In this document: piece after piece, positions 27,774 through 38,300 of the stretch
Numbering within the stretch: position 1 is the stretch's first letter
Layout: each line of letters begins with the position of its first letter
NCBI RefSeq assembly: GCF_029855045.1
Contig: NZ_CP123228.1
Span: 4,402,001 to 4,466,000 of the forward strand
Reading direction: 5' to 3'
DNA length: 64,000 bases
From: Piscinibacter sp. XHJ-5
GTDB taxonomy: Bacteria > Pseudomonadota > Gammaproteobacteria > Burkholderiales > Burkholderiaceae_C
Notes under the pieces: generated by a model
Told to the model about the DNA's origin: nothing
Databases searched by the model: none
The model's input: only the letters and a program-made list of their open reading frames with translations
Position numbers and translations under genes: made by a program

Positions 27774-28949
27774 CTAGGCTGCCAGGCGGCCGGCCTCTCC
27801 GGCCAGCTCCGTCCCGGGCGCCCATCGGTACGTGGCCGACACGGTGTCGGACGGCGAACCCTCGCTGTTCATCTGCTGGCGGTAGGCCACCGAACTCCTG
27901 CCCTCATCCGGTTCATCGACGAAGCGGGTGCCGTCCTTGCGCATCGACGATTCCGCATCGATCACCTTGCGGAGGTAGTCGCGATGGCTCTTGAACTCGA
28001 TCAGGTCAGGCAATCGTCCGTCGCCGAGCACTTCGGCCGGGTCACGACGCTCGTGCTCCTTGAACAGCGCGATGACCGCCTGGAGGTGTCCCAATTCATA
28101 GTCGAGGAAACGTTCCCAGATCGCCTTGATGCGCGGATTGCTCTCCTGCTCGACACAGGCGCTGTAGTTCCACACCTCGCAGGCCTCCTGCAACAGCATC
28201 TTCTCCAGCGGCGACTCATCCGGGTTGATCATGCTGCCGTAGTGAACGATGTGCTGCGACTCGATGGAGGCGATCTCGGCATAGAGCTGGCGCGCCAACG
28301 GATCCGTGAACAGCGGCCCGATGTTCATGTAGTAGTCGTGCGTCTGGTATTCGCCGCCGGTGAGCGTCAGGGCATGCAGCTTGGTGGCCAGCGACGCATC
28401 GCGCGCGTAGGGCTCGAGCAGATCGTGTTCGGGCGCGCGGTGATGCACGCTCGTCGGCCTCGCCGGCACGATGTCGGTGTGCCCTTGCGTGATGTTGTTC
28501 GCGTCCTTGCCTTCAAGGCGGTCGAGCAGTGCGCTGTAGCGATAGAGGTGGTCGAAGTCTTCGAGCAGCGCGTAACGGTATCCCTGGGCGAGGTACGGGT
28601 CCGACTCGAGCTGGGCGACCGAGGCCGTGACCTCGATGGCCGTCTGCTCGTAGCCGATCGTCGTCTCGATCGGGGAATGGTCGGCGCCGATGAGCCAGTT
28701 CACGAGGGTCGCCTGATGCTGTTCGGCGCGCATGAGCTGCGCAATCTGCGCGCGCAGGGGGCCGTTGGTCCGCAGCATGACCTGCTTGATGCGCAGCGAG
28801 TCGAGTTCCACGCCATTCATCAGGATGGCCCGCACACGGGTGAAGGCGTCGTCGTCGAGCTTGCTGATCGGATTTCGAACCAGGTCTTTCCAGCTGAAGT
28901 GCTGGCGCTCCAGCGACTGACCGCGCTCGGTCAACAAATTGATGGTCAT
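27774..28949 (-). CDS. Ferritin-like superfamily protein
   Basis: The 391-residue product is strongly helical with diiron-type carboxylate/His pairs: MRAEQHQATLVNWLIG, LLEDFDHLYRYSALLDRLEG, AEIASIESQHIVHYG and LDYELGHLQAVIALFKEHER. The E-x-x-H pairs in the third and fourth helices are what a ferritin-like diiron centre needs. Function (oxidase, iron storage or cargo) is not determinable. ATG 28949 was chosen because upstream residues are from a different codon style. It follows the second ferritin-like gene by 20 bases and is probably co-transcribed. Confidence 0.75.
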   Translation of the reverse strand: MTINLLTERGQSLERQHFSWKDLVRNPISKLDDDAFTRVRAILMNGVELDSLRIKQVMLRTNGPLRAQIAQLMRAEQHQATLVNWLIGADHSPIETTIGYEQTAIEVTASVAQLESDPYLAQGYRYALLEDFDHLYRYSALLDRLEGKDANNITQGHTDIVPARPTSVHHRAPEHDLLEPYARDASLATKLHALTLTGGEYQTHDYYMNIGPLFTDPLARQLYAEIASIESQHIVHYGSMINPDESPLEKMLLQEACEVWNYSACVEQESNPRIKAIWERFLDYELGHLQAVIALFKEHERRDPAEVLGDGRLPDLIEFKSHRDYLRKVIDAESSMRKDGTRFVDEPDEGRSSVAYRQQMNSEGSPSDTVSATYRWAPGTELAGEAGRLAA

Positions 28950-28969
28950 TGGGATCTTTCTGGAGGGGT

Positions 28970-29755
28970 TCAGGCTGCTGACGATCGGGATTCGTCGTGG
29001 ACGACAGCGGTCAGCCACGCCTTGATGATGGTGAGGTGCTCCTGCTCCTGACCGAGGGCGCCCAGGAACCGGCCGGCGAGATCGGACTGGCCCGCCTGGT
29101 CGGCCAAGGTCGCCAGCATTTCCCAGCCCGCGTTGTCGGCGAGCTCGACTGCCAGCATCGCATTCAGACATTGGGCAAGCGTCGTCCGGGGGTCGTTGAG
29201 CACCTGCATGAAGCCGCTGGAGGCGACTGCGGTGACGTCCGCACATGGCGTCTGCGCCGTGGGGTCGCCTCCCATCGTCGTCATGGCATCGCACAACAGG
29301 TTGAAGTGCTCGAACTCCTCCCCACGAATTCGTTCGAGGGTCTCGGCCGGATCCTCCGTCAGCGCGGGGGCGTCCTCCTCCAGCAGCAGCGTCACTGGCG
29401 GCAGGACGCCGCCGGCCTGCTGCGCGGCGTGGTACTTGAGGATCAGTGCGTCGTACAGCCGAACGCCCGCGCGCTCATACGCCAGACGCTCGCCGATCTT
29501 GTCGAGAAAGATCGTGGGTTGGCCGCCCTTCAGCTGCGCAACACCGGCCTTGACGACGCCCTTGAGCGACACCGGCGACGGCACGGAACCGACGGCTTCG
29601 GCTTCGGCAATGAAGGCGAGCTTCTGGGCCTCCATGCCGGAGGTGTCGATCTGGATGAAGGGCGTCAGCGCCTCGGCTGCTTGCTTCATCGCTTTCAAGG
29701 CGGCGGGCGACTTGGCCGCCCCGGTGAGGTTGGGGCCCAATGAAGTGGGTTGCAT
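28970..29755 (-). CDS. Ferritin-like domain protein
   Basis: The 261-residue product has a four-helix ferritin-like core with carboxylate/His motifs: IRGEEFEHFNLLCDAM, ECxxx-like LNAMLAVELADNAGWEMLAT and LGALGQEQEHLTIIKAWL. It begins MQPTSLGPNLTGAAKSPAAL, a Pro/Ala-rich leader without signal features. AGGAG lies six bases before ATG 29755. It is the first gene of a minus-strand run that continues with a second ferritin-like gene and a small basic protein. An iron or peroxide-related role is inference from the fold only. Confidence 0.75.
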   Translation of the reverse strand: MQPTSLGPNLTGAAKSPAALKAMKQAAEALTPFIQIDTSGMEAQKLAFIAEAEAVGSVPSPVSLKGVVKAGVAQLKGGQPTIFLDKIGERLAYERAGVRLYDALILKYHAAQQAGGVLPPVTLLLEEDAPALTEDPAETLERIRGEEFEHFNLLCDAMTTMGGDPTAQTPCADVTAVASSGFMQVLNDPRTTLAQCLNAMLAVELADNAGWEMLATLADQAGQSDLAGRFLGALGQEQEHLTIIKAWLTAVVHDESRSSAA

Positions 29756-30097
29756 GTGGTCTCCTGACTGCTTGAGATGTCGATCCGGATGGCAAGCCGT
29801 GTGCCTTGGCAGGCGTCTCGCATCCCGGGCCCGCCTGCTCCAGCCCTGACGACGCGCATCGACGCGCGGTCACGAGCGACCAGCACACCGCGTTACATCG
29901 CGGCACGGGCATGGAAGGCTTGCGGCAAGCGGCGATTTCCGTTGAAGGCATGTCGCAGCGCAGTGCCGCTTCTCGCGGCCCACTTGGCGTGTGGGGGGAT
30001 ACCGATTGCCACTAAGGTGCATGCCTTCCTGTGCCACGCACAGCCTGCTACGCAGGTGCAACCCCGCTGCGCGGTGCACCTGCTGACCGAGACCCCC
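29756..30097. promoter_or_regulatory. Divergent intergenic region, 342 bases
   Basis: This stretch separates the ferritin-like gene (minus) from the alpha/beta hydrolase (plus), so it must hold both promoters. No strong consensus -35/-10 pair, operator palindrome or conserved small ORF stands out. A plus-strand frame runs into the hydrolase gene but its residues (many Arg/Ala/Pro) look non-coding. Confidence 0.4.
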
Positions 30098-31111
30098 ATG
30101 ACCTCTTCCCGAATCAAGACTTTCGCCACATCCCGTTCCGGCGCGATTGCCGGCGCTGCTGCTGTCGCTGCCGCCGCCACCGCCCTGTGGGTTCAACGCA
30201 AGGCGAGAGCCGCCGAGCGCGAGCATCCGCCATTGGGCAGGCGCATCGTGGTCGACGGCGTCGGGGTTCACTACGTCGAGCGCGGCGCCGGGTCGCCGGT
30301 CGTGCTCATTCACGGCAATACCGTGTCGCTGGCGGACTTCCAGGCCAGCGGCCTGTTCGATCGACTGGCTCGAAACCACCGTGTCATCGCGATCGACCGT
30401 CCGGGCTTCGGCCACAGCGATCGCCCACGCGACAGGCTGTGGACCCCCGCCGCGCAAGCCGAACTGCTGCGTGCCGCGCTCGCGCAATTGGGCGTCGATC
30501 GACCCGCGATCGTCGCCCATTCCATGGGCACGCTGGTGGCGCTGTCCATGGCGTTGAACCATCCGGCCCAGGTGCGCAAGCTGGTGCTGCTGTCGGGCTA
30601 TCACTACCCCGCGGTTCGCGTCGATGCTCTGCTGACTGCACCGGTGGCGCTGCCCATCCTGGGCGATGTCATGCGCTACACCGTGACCGCGCTGGCGGCC
30701 CGCGCGACGCTCAAGCGCGTGGTCAAGGCCATGTTCGCGCCGCTGGACGTCCCGCCCGGCTTCTTCACGGAGCTGTCGCGCGAGATGATGCTGCGGCCCT
30801 CGCAGATCCGCGCGAACGCCGAGGACGCCACCTTCATGATGCCGGCCGCGGCCAGCCTGGCGCCACGCTATCCGGAACTGCGCATGCCGATCACCATCAT
30901 GGCCGGCGCTGCCGATGGTGTCGTGGACCCCGAGGCCCATTCGGTGCGCCTGCACGAGGACGTGCCCGGCAGCGACCTCTTCGTCGCGGCCGGAAGCGGG
31001 CACATGGTGCACTACGCCGCATCGGAAGCGATCGTGGCAGCGTTGACGGATGACGCCGTGAACGACTCCGTCATCGAGCCGGAGGAGGCCCCGCTCGCAG
31101 TGCTCGGATAA
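30098..31111 (+). CDS. Alpha/beta hydrolase
   Basis: The 337-residue product has an N-terminal hydrophobic segment (AIAGAAAVAAAATALWV) that is a signal anchor or signal peptide. The hydrolase core follows: oxyanion VVLIHGNTVSLAD, nucleophile elbow VAHSMG with Ser142, acid AGAADGVVDPEA and base GSGHMVHYA. A helical cap lies at about 175-250. Substrate (ester, epoxide, acyl) is not readable. A terminator-like hairpin follows the stop by three bases, so it is probably a single-gene unit. Confidence 0.88.
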   Translation: MTSSRIKTFATSRSGAIAGAAAVAAAATALWVQRKARAAEREHPPLGRRIVVDGVGVHYVERGAGSPVVLIHGNTVSLADFQASGLFDRLARNHRVIAIDRPGFGHSDRPRDRLWTPAAQAELLRAALAQLGVDRPAIVAHSMGTLVALSMALNHPAQVRKLVLLSGYHYPAVRVDALLTAPVALPILGDVMRYTVTALAARATLKRVVKAMFAPLDVPPGFFTELSREMMLRPSQIRANAEDATFMMPAAASLAPRYPELRMPITIMAGAADGVVDPEAHSVRLHEDVPGSDLFVAAGSGHMVHYAASEAIVAALTDDAVNDSVIEPEEAPLAVLG

Positions 31112-31114
31112 CCG

Positions 31115-31141
31115 AGGCCCCGCCGAGGGGCTTGGGGTTTT
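31115..31141 (+). terminator. Rho-independent terminator of the alpha/beta hydrolase gene
   Basis: A seven-pair stem (AGGCCCC with GGGGCTT, one G-T pair) encloses the loop GCCGA and is followed by GGGGTTTT. It lies just after the hydrolase stop codon. The T-run is short and interrupted, so strength is uncertain. Confidence 0.6.
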
Positions 31142-31165
31142 GCCAGTGACCCGGCCATGCGCGGG

Positions 31166-31606
31166 TCACGCCATGCGGTGCTTGACCGGAGCCACCGAGC
31201 GAGGGGCGTCCTGGTCGTCCAGGACGAGATACTTCACGACGCCCCCGTCGGTGGCCTCGACCATCAGTGCGAGTTCGGGTCGCAGCGCCGAGATGCTGAC
31301 GGCGCTGCGGCTGTCGATGACATATCGACGTCCCCGTGCGTCCCAGCAATGGGCCAGTCCCAGCTCGGCGTCGAGCCACTTGACGACCACGCAGGCGATG
31401 TGCAGCCGCTTGGGGCGGCGGCCGTTCGCGGGAGTCGAGCGCTCCCGCCTTCGCGCCATGTCTGCAGCGTCCTGCCATTTCTCCGCACGCGGCTTCGGCA
31501 CGCGTGGCGATGTCGGCGGCGGGTGCGACCCCACGCCTGCAGGTGGCTGGCGTTCGCCGTCCATGCTTCGGGTGGTCGCCGTGTCGCGCCGCGCGCTGGG
31601 TGCCAT
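31166..31606 (-). CDS. Hypothetical protein with C-terminal OB/cold-shock-like segment
   Basis: The 146-residue product has a basic, Pro-rich N-terminal half (MAPSARRDTATTRSMDGERQ, then PPAGVGSHPPP and RRPKRLH). Its C-terminal 70 residues read ACVVVKWLDAELGLAHCWDA followed by RGRRYVIDSRSAVSISALRP, which resembles a five-stranded OB or cold-shock-like barrel. If so it would bind single-stranded nucleic acid, but the RNP motifs are not recognisable. The frame is open further upstream; ATG 31606 is a conservative choice. It converges with the hydrolase gene. Confidence 0.45.
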   Translation of the reverse strand: MAPSARRDTATTRSMDGERQPPAGVGSHPPPTSPRVPKPRAEKWQDAADMARRRERSTPANGRRPKRLHIACVVVKWLDAELGLAHCWDARGRRYVIDSRSAVSISALRPELALMVEATDGGVVKYLVLDDQDAPRSVAPVKHRMA

Positions 31607-31805
31607 CGGGTCTCCGTGTCTTTCACCCTCCCGGCAATCGTCATGCCGTAGGGTGTCAGACGCGACCGACGAGCGATCGCGACAGGTCCCGACAGCCAGG
31701 GGGCGCCGCCTTGGGCAATATTTCGTGGCGCATGTCGAGAGGCCGTGCGCCCGGAGCAAGGCGGGCCTGGAGCCGTGCAACTTCCCGTTGTGGTCTGGGG
31801 GAGCC

Positions 31806-32090
31806 GTGAGCGACACAGCGGTGCTCAGCAAGATCGTCGAAGGTGTCGAGTTCACCGTTCTCGACCGGCTCGTCACGGTGAGAGCCGTGATCCTTCGAGA
31901 CGCTCTCGAGAGCTTCTTCGGCGCAGATGCATCGCCGCAAAGCTGGCTGCGCGCCTACCGCGAACACCGACAGGTGATCGACAAGGCGGCTGCCGATCGA
32001 TACCGAAGCGGGGCCGGCCCGACGCTCACGATCCTGACTGCCCGGCGTCCGCAAGACTTCGCTCATCTGGCCGCTCGCCGAGAGCCGTAA
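31806..32090 (+). CDS. DUF1488-like small protein
   Basis: The 94-residue product begins at GTG 31806 behind a GGGGGAG run. It reads EFTVLDRLVTVRAVILRDAL, then SFFGADASPQSWLRAYREHR and QVIDKAAADRYRSG, which follows the DUF1488 pattern of a short alpha/beta fold with a conserved F.....R helix. The family is small, cytoplasmic and of unknown function. GTG 31821 is an alternative start. The gene is divergent from the one at 31606 and precedes the adhesin gene by 281 bases. Confidence 0.6.
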   Translation: MSDTAVLSKIVEGVEFTVLDRLVTVRAVILRDALESFFGADASPQSWLRAYREHRQVIDKAAADRYRSGAGPTLTILTARRPQDFAHLAARREP

Positions 32091-32371
32091 CCCGGTCCAG
32101 CCGCAACTTCCAGCGGCGTTCCGACGAATCCCGTGACATGCGCAACGAATGGCGCGTTCGTCGCCATCGCCGGCGGACGCCATTTGCGCGGAAGGCTCCG
32201 GCACTCACCCCCTGAACAAAGGGGGCGTTCTGTCCCCCGAGGGTGGGAGGAAGCAGCTACGCGCAAACGGCGACACCTCCGATGCCCGAGACCGGTCGTG
32301 CCTCCTACAGTGGCCATGCAGTCGCGAGGCGATCTCTCTCGCAGCCGCGGGCCATCGTCAAGGAGAACATC
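32091..32371 (+). promoter_or_regulatory. Leader region of the adhesin gene
   Basis: The 281 bases upstream of the adhesin start contain a perfect CCCCC (32208-32212) / GGGGG (32221-32225) hairpin with an eight-base loop TGAACAAA, a second C/G-rich pair just behind it, and a canonical SD (AAGGAG at 32360-32365) six bases before the TTG start. I looked for a cyclic-di-GMP (GEMM-I) riboswitch, often found upstream of adhesins, and could not match its conserved bases. The hairpin could terminate or attenuate transcription. Confidence 0.4.
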
Positions 32372-35300
32372 TTGGGCATCAACAGCACGTCTTTCACCAA
32401 CACCCCGCAAGCCGGTGACGACAACTACACGTCGGCCTCGACCGGGTTGACTGAAGACTCGCTTTTCGTGGTCCATCTCGCCGTGATGGCCAACGATCTG
32501 GGCGGCGCAGCGAAGACGCTCTATTCCCTGGACAACGGCACGAACAGCACGGGCGTGCTCAGCCCCACCGATCTGCTGACGCAGGACATCGTGAGGACGG
32601 AGGCATTGACCGCCGACCGGAGCGCACAAGGCGCCAAGATCTGGATCACGGTGGACGGGAAGGTCGGATACGACGCGGCCACGCTGTCCGCTGCCTTCCA
32701 GGAACAGCTCCAGCACCTTTCCGCGGGACAGTACCTGTCCGACTCGTTCACGTACGCCATTCGTCTGGGCAACGGGACGCTCAGCTGGGCCACCGCGACC
32801 GTGCAGATCGCGGGCGTGAACGATGCACCCGTGGTCACCGGCGCGGTGTCCGCTGCTGCCCTCGAAGACGGCGCGAGCGTGACCTTGAAGGCACTGGCCA
32901 ATGCATCCGATGTCGATTCCGGCGCGACGCTGTCGGTGACGAATCTGCCCGCCTCGTTGCCGCCGGGGGTGACCTACGATGCGTTGACGCGGTCCTTCAC
33001 GCTCGACCCGTCGCATTCCGCGTTCCAGCACCTGGCGGCAGGCGATCACACGACGGTGACGGTGAACTACGGCGTGACCGACGGCACTGCCACCACGGCG
33101 GCGTCGGTCTCGTGGACCGTGACCGGCATCAACGATGCGCCGGTGGTCACCGGCGCGGTGACCGCTGCTGCCCTCGAAGACGGCGCGAGCGTCACCTTGA
33201 ACGCACTGACCAATGCATCCGATGTCGATTCCGGCGCGACGCTGTCGGTGACGAATCTGCCCGCCTCGTTGCCGCCGGGGGTGACCTACGATGCGCTGAC
33301 GCGGTCCTTCACGCTCGATCCGTCGCATTCCGCGTTCCAGCACCTGGCGGCAGGCGATCACACGACGGTGACGGTGAACTACGGCGTGACCGACGGCACT
33401 GCCACCACGGCGGCGTCGGTCTCGTGGACGGTCACCGGCACCAACGATGCGCCGGTGATCACTTCCAACGAAGGCGGTGCGACGGCGACGCTCAGCGTCG
33501 ATGAAAACTCGACCACCGTGACGACGGTGTCGGCGACCGATGCAGACGATGGCGCGACGCAAGCCTATTCGATCGTCGGCGGAAGCGATGCCTCCCTGTT
33601 CACCATCGATGCAGCGACCGGCGCCCTCTCGTTCATTTCAGGCCCGAACAGCGAGGCCCCGACCGACAGCGACTCGGACAACGTCTACCACGTGACGGTT
33701 CGCGTGTTCGACGGTATCTCGTTCGACGACCAGGCGGTCGCGGTGACGGTCCACGATGTGAACGAGTTCGCCGTCACGACGCCGGCCGACACCAATGCCG
33801 CCGCCAACGCGGTCAACGAGAACGCCGCCGTCGGCACCGTGGTCGGCGTGACCGCCCACGCCAGCGATGCCGATGCGACCACCCACGGCGTGAGCTACAG
33901 CCTGATCGACAACGCCGGGGGCAAGTTCGCCATCGATGCCACCACCGGCGTCGTCACCGTGGCCGGCGCGATCGACCGCGAAGTCGACGCCAGCCTGAAC
34001 ATCACCGTGCGCGCCACCAGCGAGGACGGCTCGACCGCGGACCAGGCGTTCACCATCGCGGTCGGCGATGTCGACGAGTTCGACGTCACCGCACCGGCCG
34101 ACACCAACGCGGCCGCCAACGCGGTCAACGAGAACGCCGCCGTCGGCACCGTGGTCGGCGTGACTGCAAGCGCCAGCGATGCCGACGCGACCACCCACGG
34201 CGTGACCTACAGCCTGATCGACAACGCCGGTGGCAAGTTCGCCATCGATGCCACCACCGGCATCGTCACCGTGGCCGGCGCAATCGACCGCGAAGTCGAC
34301 GCCAGCCTGAACATCACCGTGCGCGCCACCAGCGAGGACGGCTCGACCGCGGACCAGGCGTTCACCATCGCGGTCGGCGATGTCGACGAGTTCGATGTCA
34401 GCGCACCGGCCGACACCAACGCCGCCGCCAACGCGGTCAACGAGAACGCCGCCGTCGGCACCGTGGTCGGCGTGACCGCCCACGCCAGCGATGCCGATGC
34501 AACCACCCACGGCGTGAGCTACAGCCTGATCGACAACGCCGGGGGCAAGTTCGCCATCGATGCCACCACCGGCGTCGTCACCGTGGCCGGCGCAATCGAC
34601 CGCGAAGTCGACGCCAGCCTGAACATCACCGTGCGCGCCACCAGCGAGGACGGCTCGACCGCGGACCAGGCGTTCACCATCGCGGTCGGCGATGTCGACG
34701 AGTTCGATGTCAGCGCACCGGCCGACACCAATGCCGCCGCCAACGCGGTCAACGAGAACGCCGCCGTCGGCACCGTGGTCGGCGTGACCGCCCACGCCAG
34801 CGATGCCGACGCGACCACCCACGGCGTGACCTACAGCCTGATCGACAACGCCGGTGGCAAGTTCGCCATCAATTCCACCACCGGCATCGTCACCGTGGCC
34901 GGCGCGATCGACCGCGAAGTCGACGCCAGCCTGAACATCACCGTGCGCGCCACCAGCGAGGACGGCTCGACCGCGGACCAGGCGTTCACCATCGCGGTCG
35001 GCGATGTCGACGAGTTCGATGTCAGCGCACCGGCCGACACCAATGCCGCCGCCAACGCGGTCAACGAGAACGCCGCCGTCGGCACCGTGGTCGGCGTGAC
35101 CGCCCACGCCAGCGATGCCGACGCGACCACCCACGGCGTGACCTACAGCCTGATCGACAACGCCGGTGGCAAGTTCGCCATCAATTCCACCACCGGCATC
35201 GTCACCGTGGCCGGCGCGATCGACCGCGAAGTCGACGCCAGCCTGAACATCACCGTGCGCGCCACCAGCGAGGACGGCTCGACCGCGGACCAGGCGTTCA

Positions 35301-38300
35301 CCATCGCGGTCGGCGATGTCGACGAGTTCGATGTCAGCGCACCGGCCGACACCAATGCCGCCGCCAACGCGGTCAACGAGAACGCCGCCGTCGGCACCGT
35401 GGTCGGCGTGACCGCCCACGCCAGCGATGCCGATGCAACCACCCACGGCGTGAGCTACAGCCTGATCGACAACGCCGGTGGCAAGTTCGCCATCGATGCC
35501 ACCACCGGCGTCGTCACCGTGGCCGGCGCAATCGACCGCGAAGTCGACGCCAGCCTGAACATCACCGTGCGCGCCACCAGCGAGGACGGCTCGACCGCGG
35601 ACCAGGCGTTCACCATCGCGGTCGGCGATGTCGACGAGTTCGACGTCAGCGCACCGGCCGACACCAACGCGGCCGCCAACGCGGTCAACGAGAACGCCGC
35701 CGTCGGCACCGTGGTCGGCGTGACCGCAAGCGCCAGCGATGCCGATGCGACCACCCACGGCGTGACCTACAGCCTGATCGACAACGCCGGTGGCAAGTTC
35801 GCCATCGATGCCACCACCGGCGTGGTCACCGTGGCCGGCGCAATCGACCGCGAAGTCGACGCCAGCCTGAACATCACCGTGCGCGCCACCAGCGAGGACG
35901 GCTCGACCGCGGACCAGGCGTTCACCATCGCGGTCGGCGATGTCGACGAGTTCGACGTCACCGCACCGGCCGACACCAACGCGGCCGCCAACGCGGTCAA
36001 CGAGAACGCCGCCGTCGGCACCGTGGTCGGCGTGACCGCCCACGCCAGCGATGCCGATGCAACCACCCACGGCGTGACCTACAGCCTGATCGACAACGCC
36101 GGTGGCAAGTTCGCCATCGACGCGAACACCGGCGTCGTCACCGTCGCCGGCGCAATCGACCGCGAAGTCGACGCCAGCCTGAACATCACCGTGCGCGCCA
36201 CCAGCGAGGACGGCTCGACCGCGGACCAGGCGTTCACCATCGCGGTCGGCGATGTCGACGAGTTCGATGTCAGCGCACCGGCCGACACCAACGCCGCCGC
36301 CAACGCGGTCAACGAGAACGCCGCCGTCGGCACCGTGGTCGGCGTGACCGCCCACGCCAGCGATGCCGACGCGACCACCCACGGCGTGACCTACAGCCTG
36401 ATCGACAACGCCGGTGGCAAGTTCGCCATCGATGCCACCACCGGCGTCGTCACCGTGGCCGGCGCAATCGACCGCGAAGTCGACGCCAGCCTGAACATCA
36501 CCGTGCGCGCCACCAGCGAGGACGGCTCGACCGCGGACCAGGCGTTCACCATCGCGGTCGGCGATGTCGACGAGTTCGACGTCACCGCACCGGCCGACAC
36601 CAACGCGGCCGCCAACGCGGTCAACGAGAACGCCGCCGTCGGCACCGTGGTCGGCGTGACCGCCCACGCCAGCGATGCCGATGCAACCACCCACGGCGTG
36701 ACCTACAGCCTGATCGACAACGCCGGTGGCAAGTTCGCCATCGACGCGAACACCGGCGTCGTCACCGTCGCCGGCGCAATCGACCGCGAAGTCGACGCCA
36801 GCCTGAACATCACCGTGCGCGCCACCAGCGAGGACGGCTCGACCGCGGACCAGGCGTTCACCATCGCGGTCGGCGATGTCGACGAGTTCGATGTCACCGC
36901 ACCGGCCGACACCAACGCCGCCGCCAACGCGGTCAACGAGAACGCCGCCGTCGGCACCGTGGTCGGCGTGACCGCCCACGCCAGCGATGCCGACGCGACC
37001 ACCCACGGCGTGAGCTACAGCCTGATCGACAACGCCGGGGGCAAGTTCGCCATCGATGCCACCACCGGCGTCGTCACCGTCGCCGGCGCAATCGACCGCG
37101 AAGTCGACGCCAGCCTGAACATCACCGTGCGCGCCACCAGCGAGGACGGCTCGACCGCGGACCAGGCGTTCACCATCGCGGTCGGCGATGTCGACGAGTT
37201 CGATGTCACCGCACCGGCCGACACCAACGCCGCCGCCAACGCGGTCAACGAGAACGCCGCCGTCGGCACCGTGGTCGGCGTGACCGCCCACGCCAGCGAT
37301 GCCGATGCAACCACCCACGGCGTGACCTACAGCCTGATCGACAACGCCGGTGGCAAGTTCGCCATCAATGCCACCACCGGCATCGTCACCGTGGCCGGCG
37401 CAATCGACCGCGAAGCTCATGCAAACCTGGGCATCACGGTGCGCGCCACCAGCCTCGACGGCTCGACGGCGGATCAGTCCTTCACCATCGCGATCAACGA
37501 CCTCAATGACAACGTGCCGGTCTTCTCGTCCGGAACGACGGGCAGCGAACCCGAGAACACGGCGCCGTCGAACGTGGTCTACGACGCGAATGCGACGGAC
37601 GCGGATAGCACGGCAGCCCACAACGCCATCACGTACTCGCTCACCGGCGTCGACTCGGGGCTGTTCTCCATCGACGCCTCGAGCGGCGAAGTGCGGTTCC
37701 TCGCCTCGCCGAACCATGAGGCGCCGGCGGATGCCAACGGCGACAACGCTTACCAGATCGTGGTGCACGCCAACGATGGCACGAACGACACGGCCCAGGC
37801 CGTGACCGTGACGGTGACCGACGTGGTCGAGAACCATGCACCCACCGATCTCGGCCTGGTGATCACCAACGCTCCGGGCGGAAATTCGCTGCCCGGGGCA
37901 GGAACCGTGCTCGGCACCGTTTCGCCGACCGACCCGGACGCCGGAGACAGCTTCACGTTCTCGCTGCTCGGCGGGAGTTCCAGCGGGTTCTCGCTCAACG
38001 CCAGCACCGGGGCCTTGACCACCACAACGGGCCTGGCCGAAAAGACGGTCTACACCCTGGACATTCAGGTGAAGGATGCCGCCGCGGCGACCTACCACGA
38101 GGTGTTCAACATCATCACCGGAACGAACGGAACGAACGCGGCTGCCGACGACAACCCGCTGCCCTCGGGCGGACAGGCGAATCCGGTCCTGGCCGGAGAC
38201 GACGTTCTCTATGGAAGCGGCGGCAACGATGTGATCTACGGCGGTTCGGGCAACGACTGGATCTTCGGCCAGAACGGGCTCGACCGGCTGATCGGCGGCG

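Noticed and set aside
32091..32371. Cyclic-di-GMP riboswitch upstream of the adhesin
   Set aside because: The conserved GEMM-I bases and paired helices could not be found; only a simple G/C hairpin is present.
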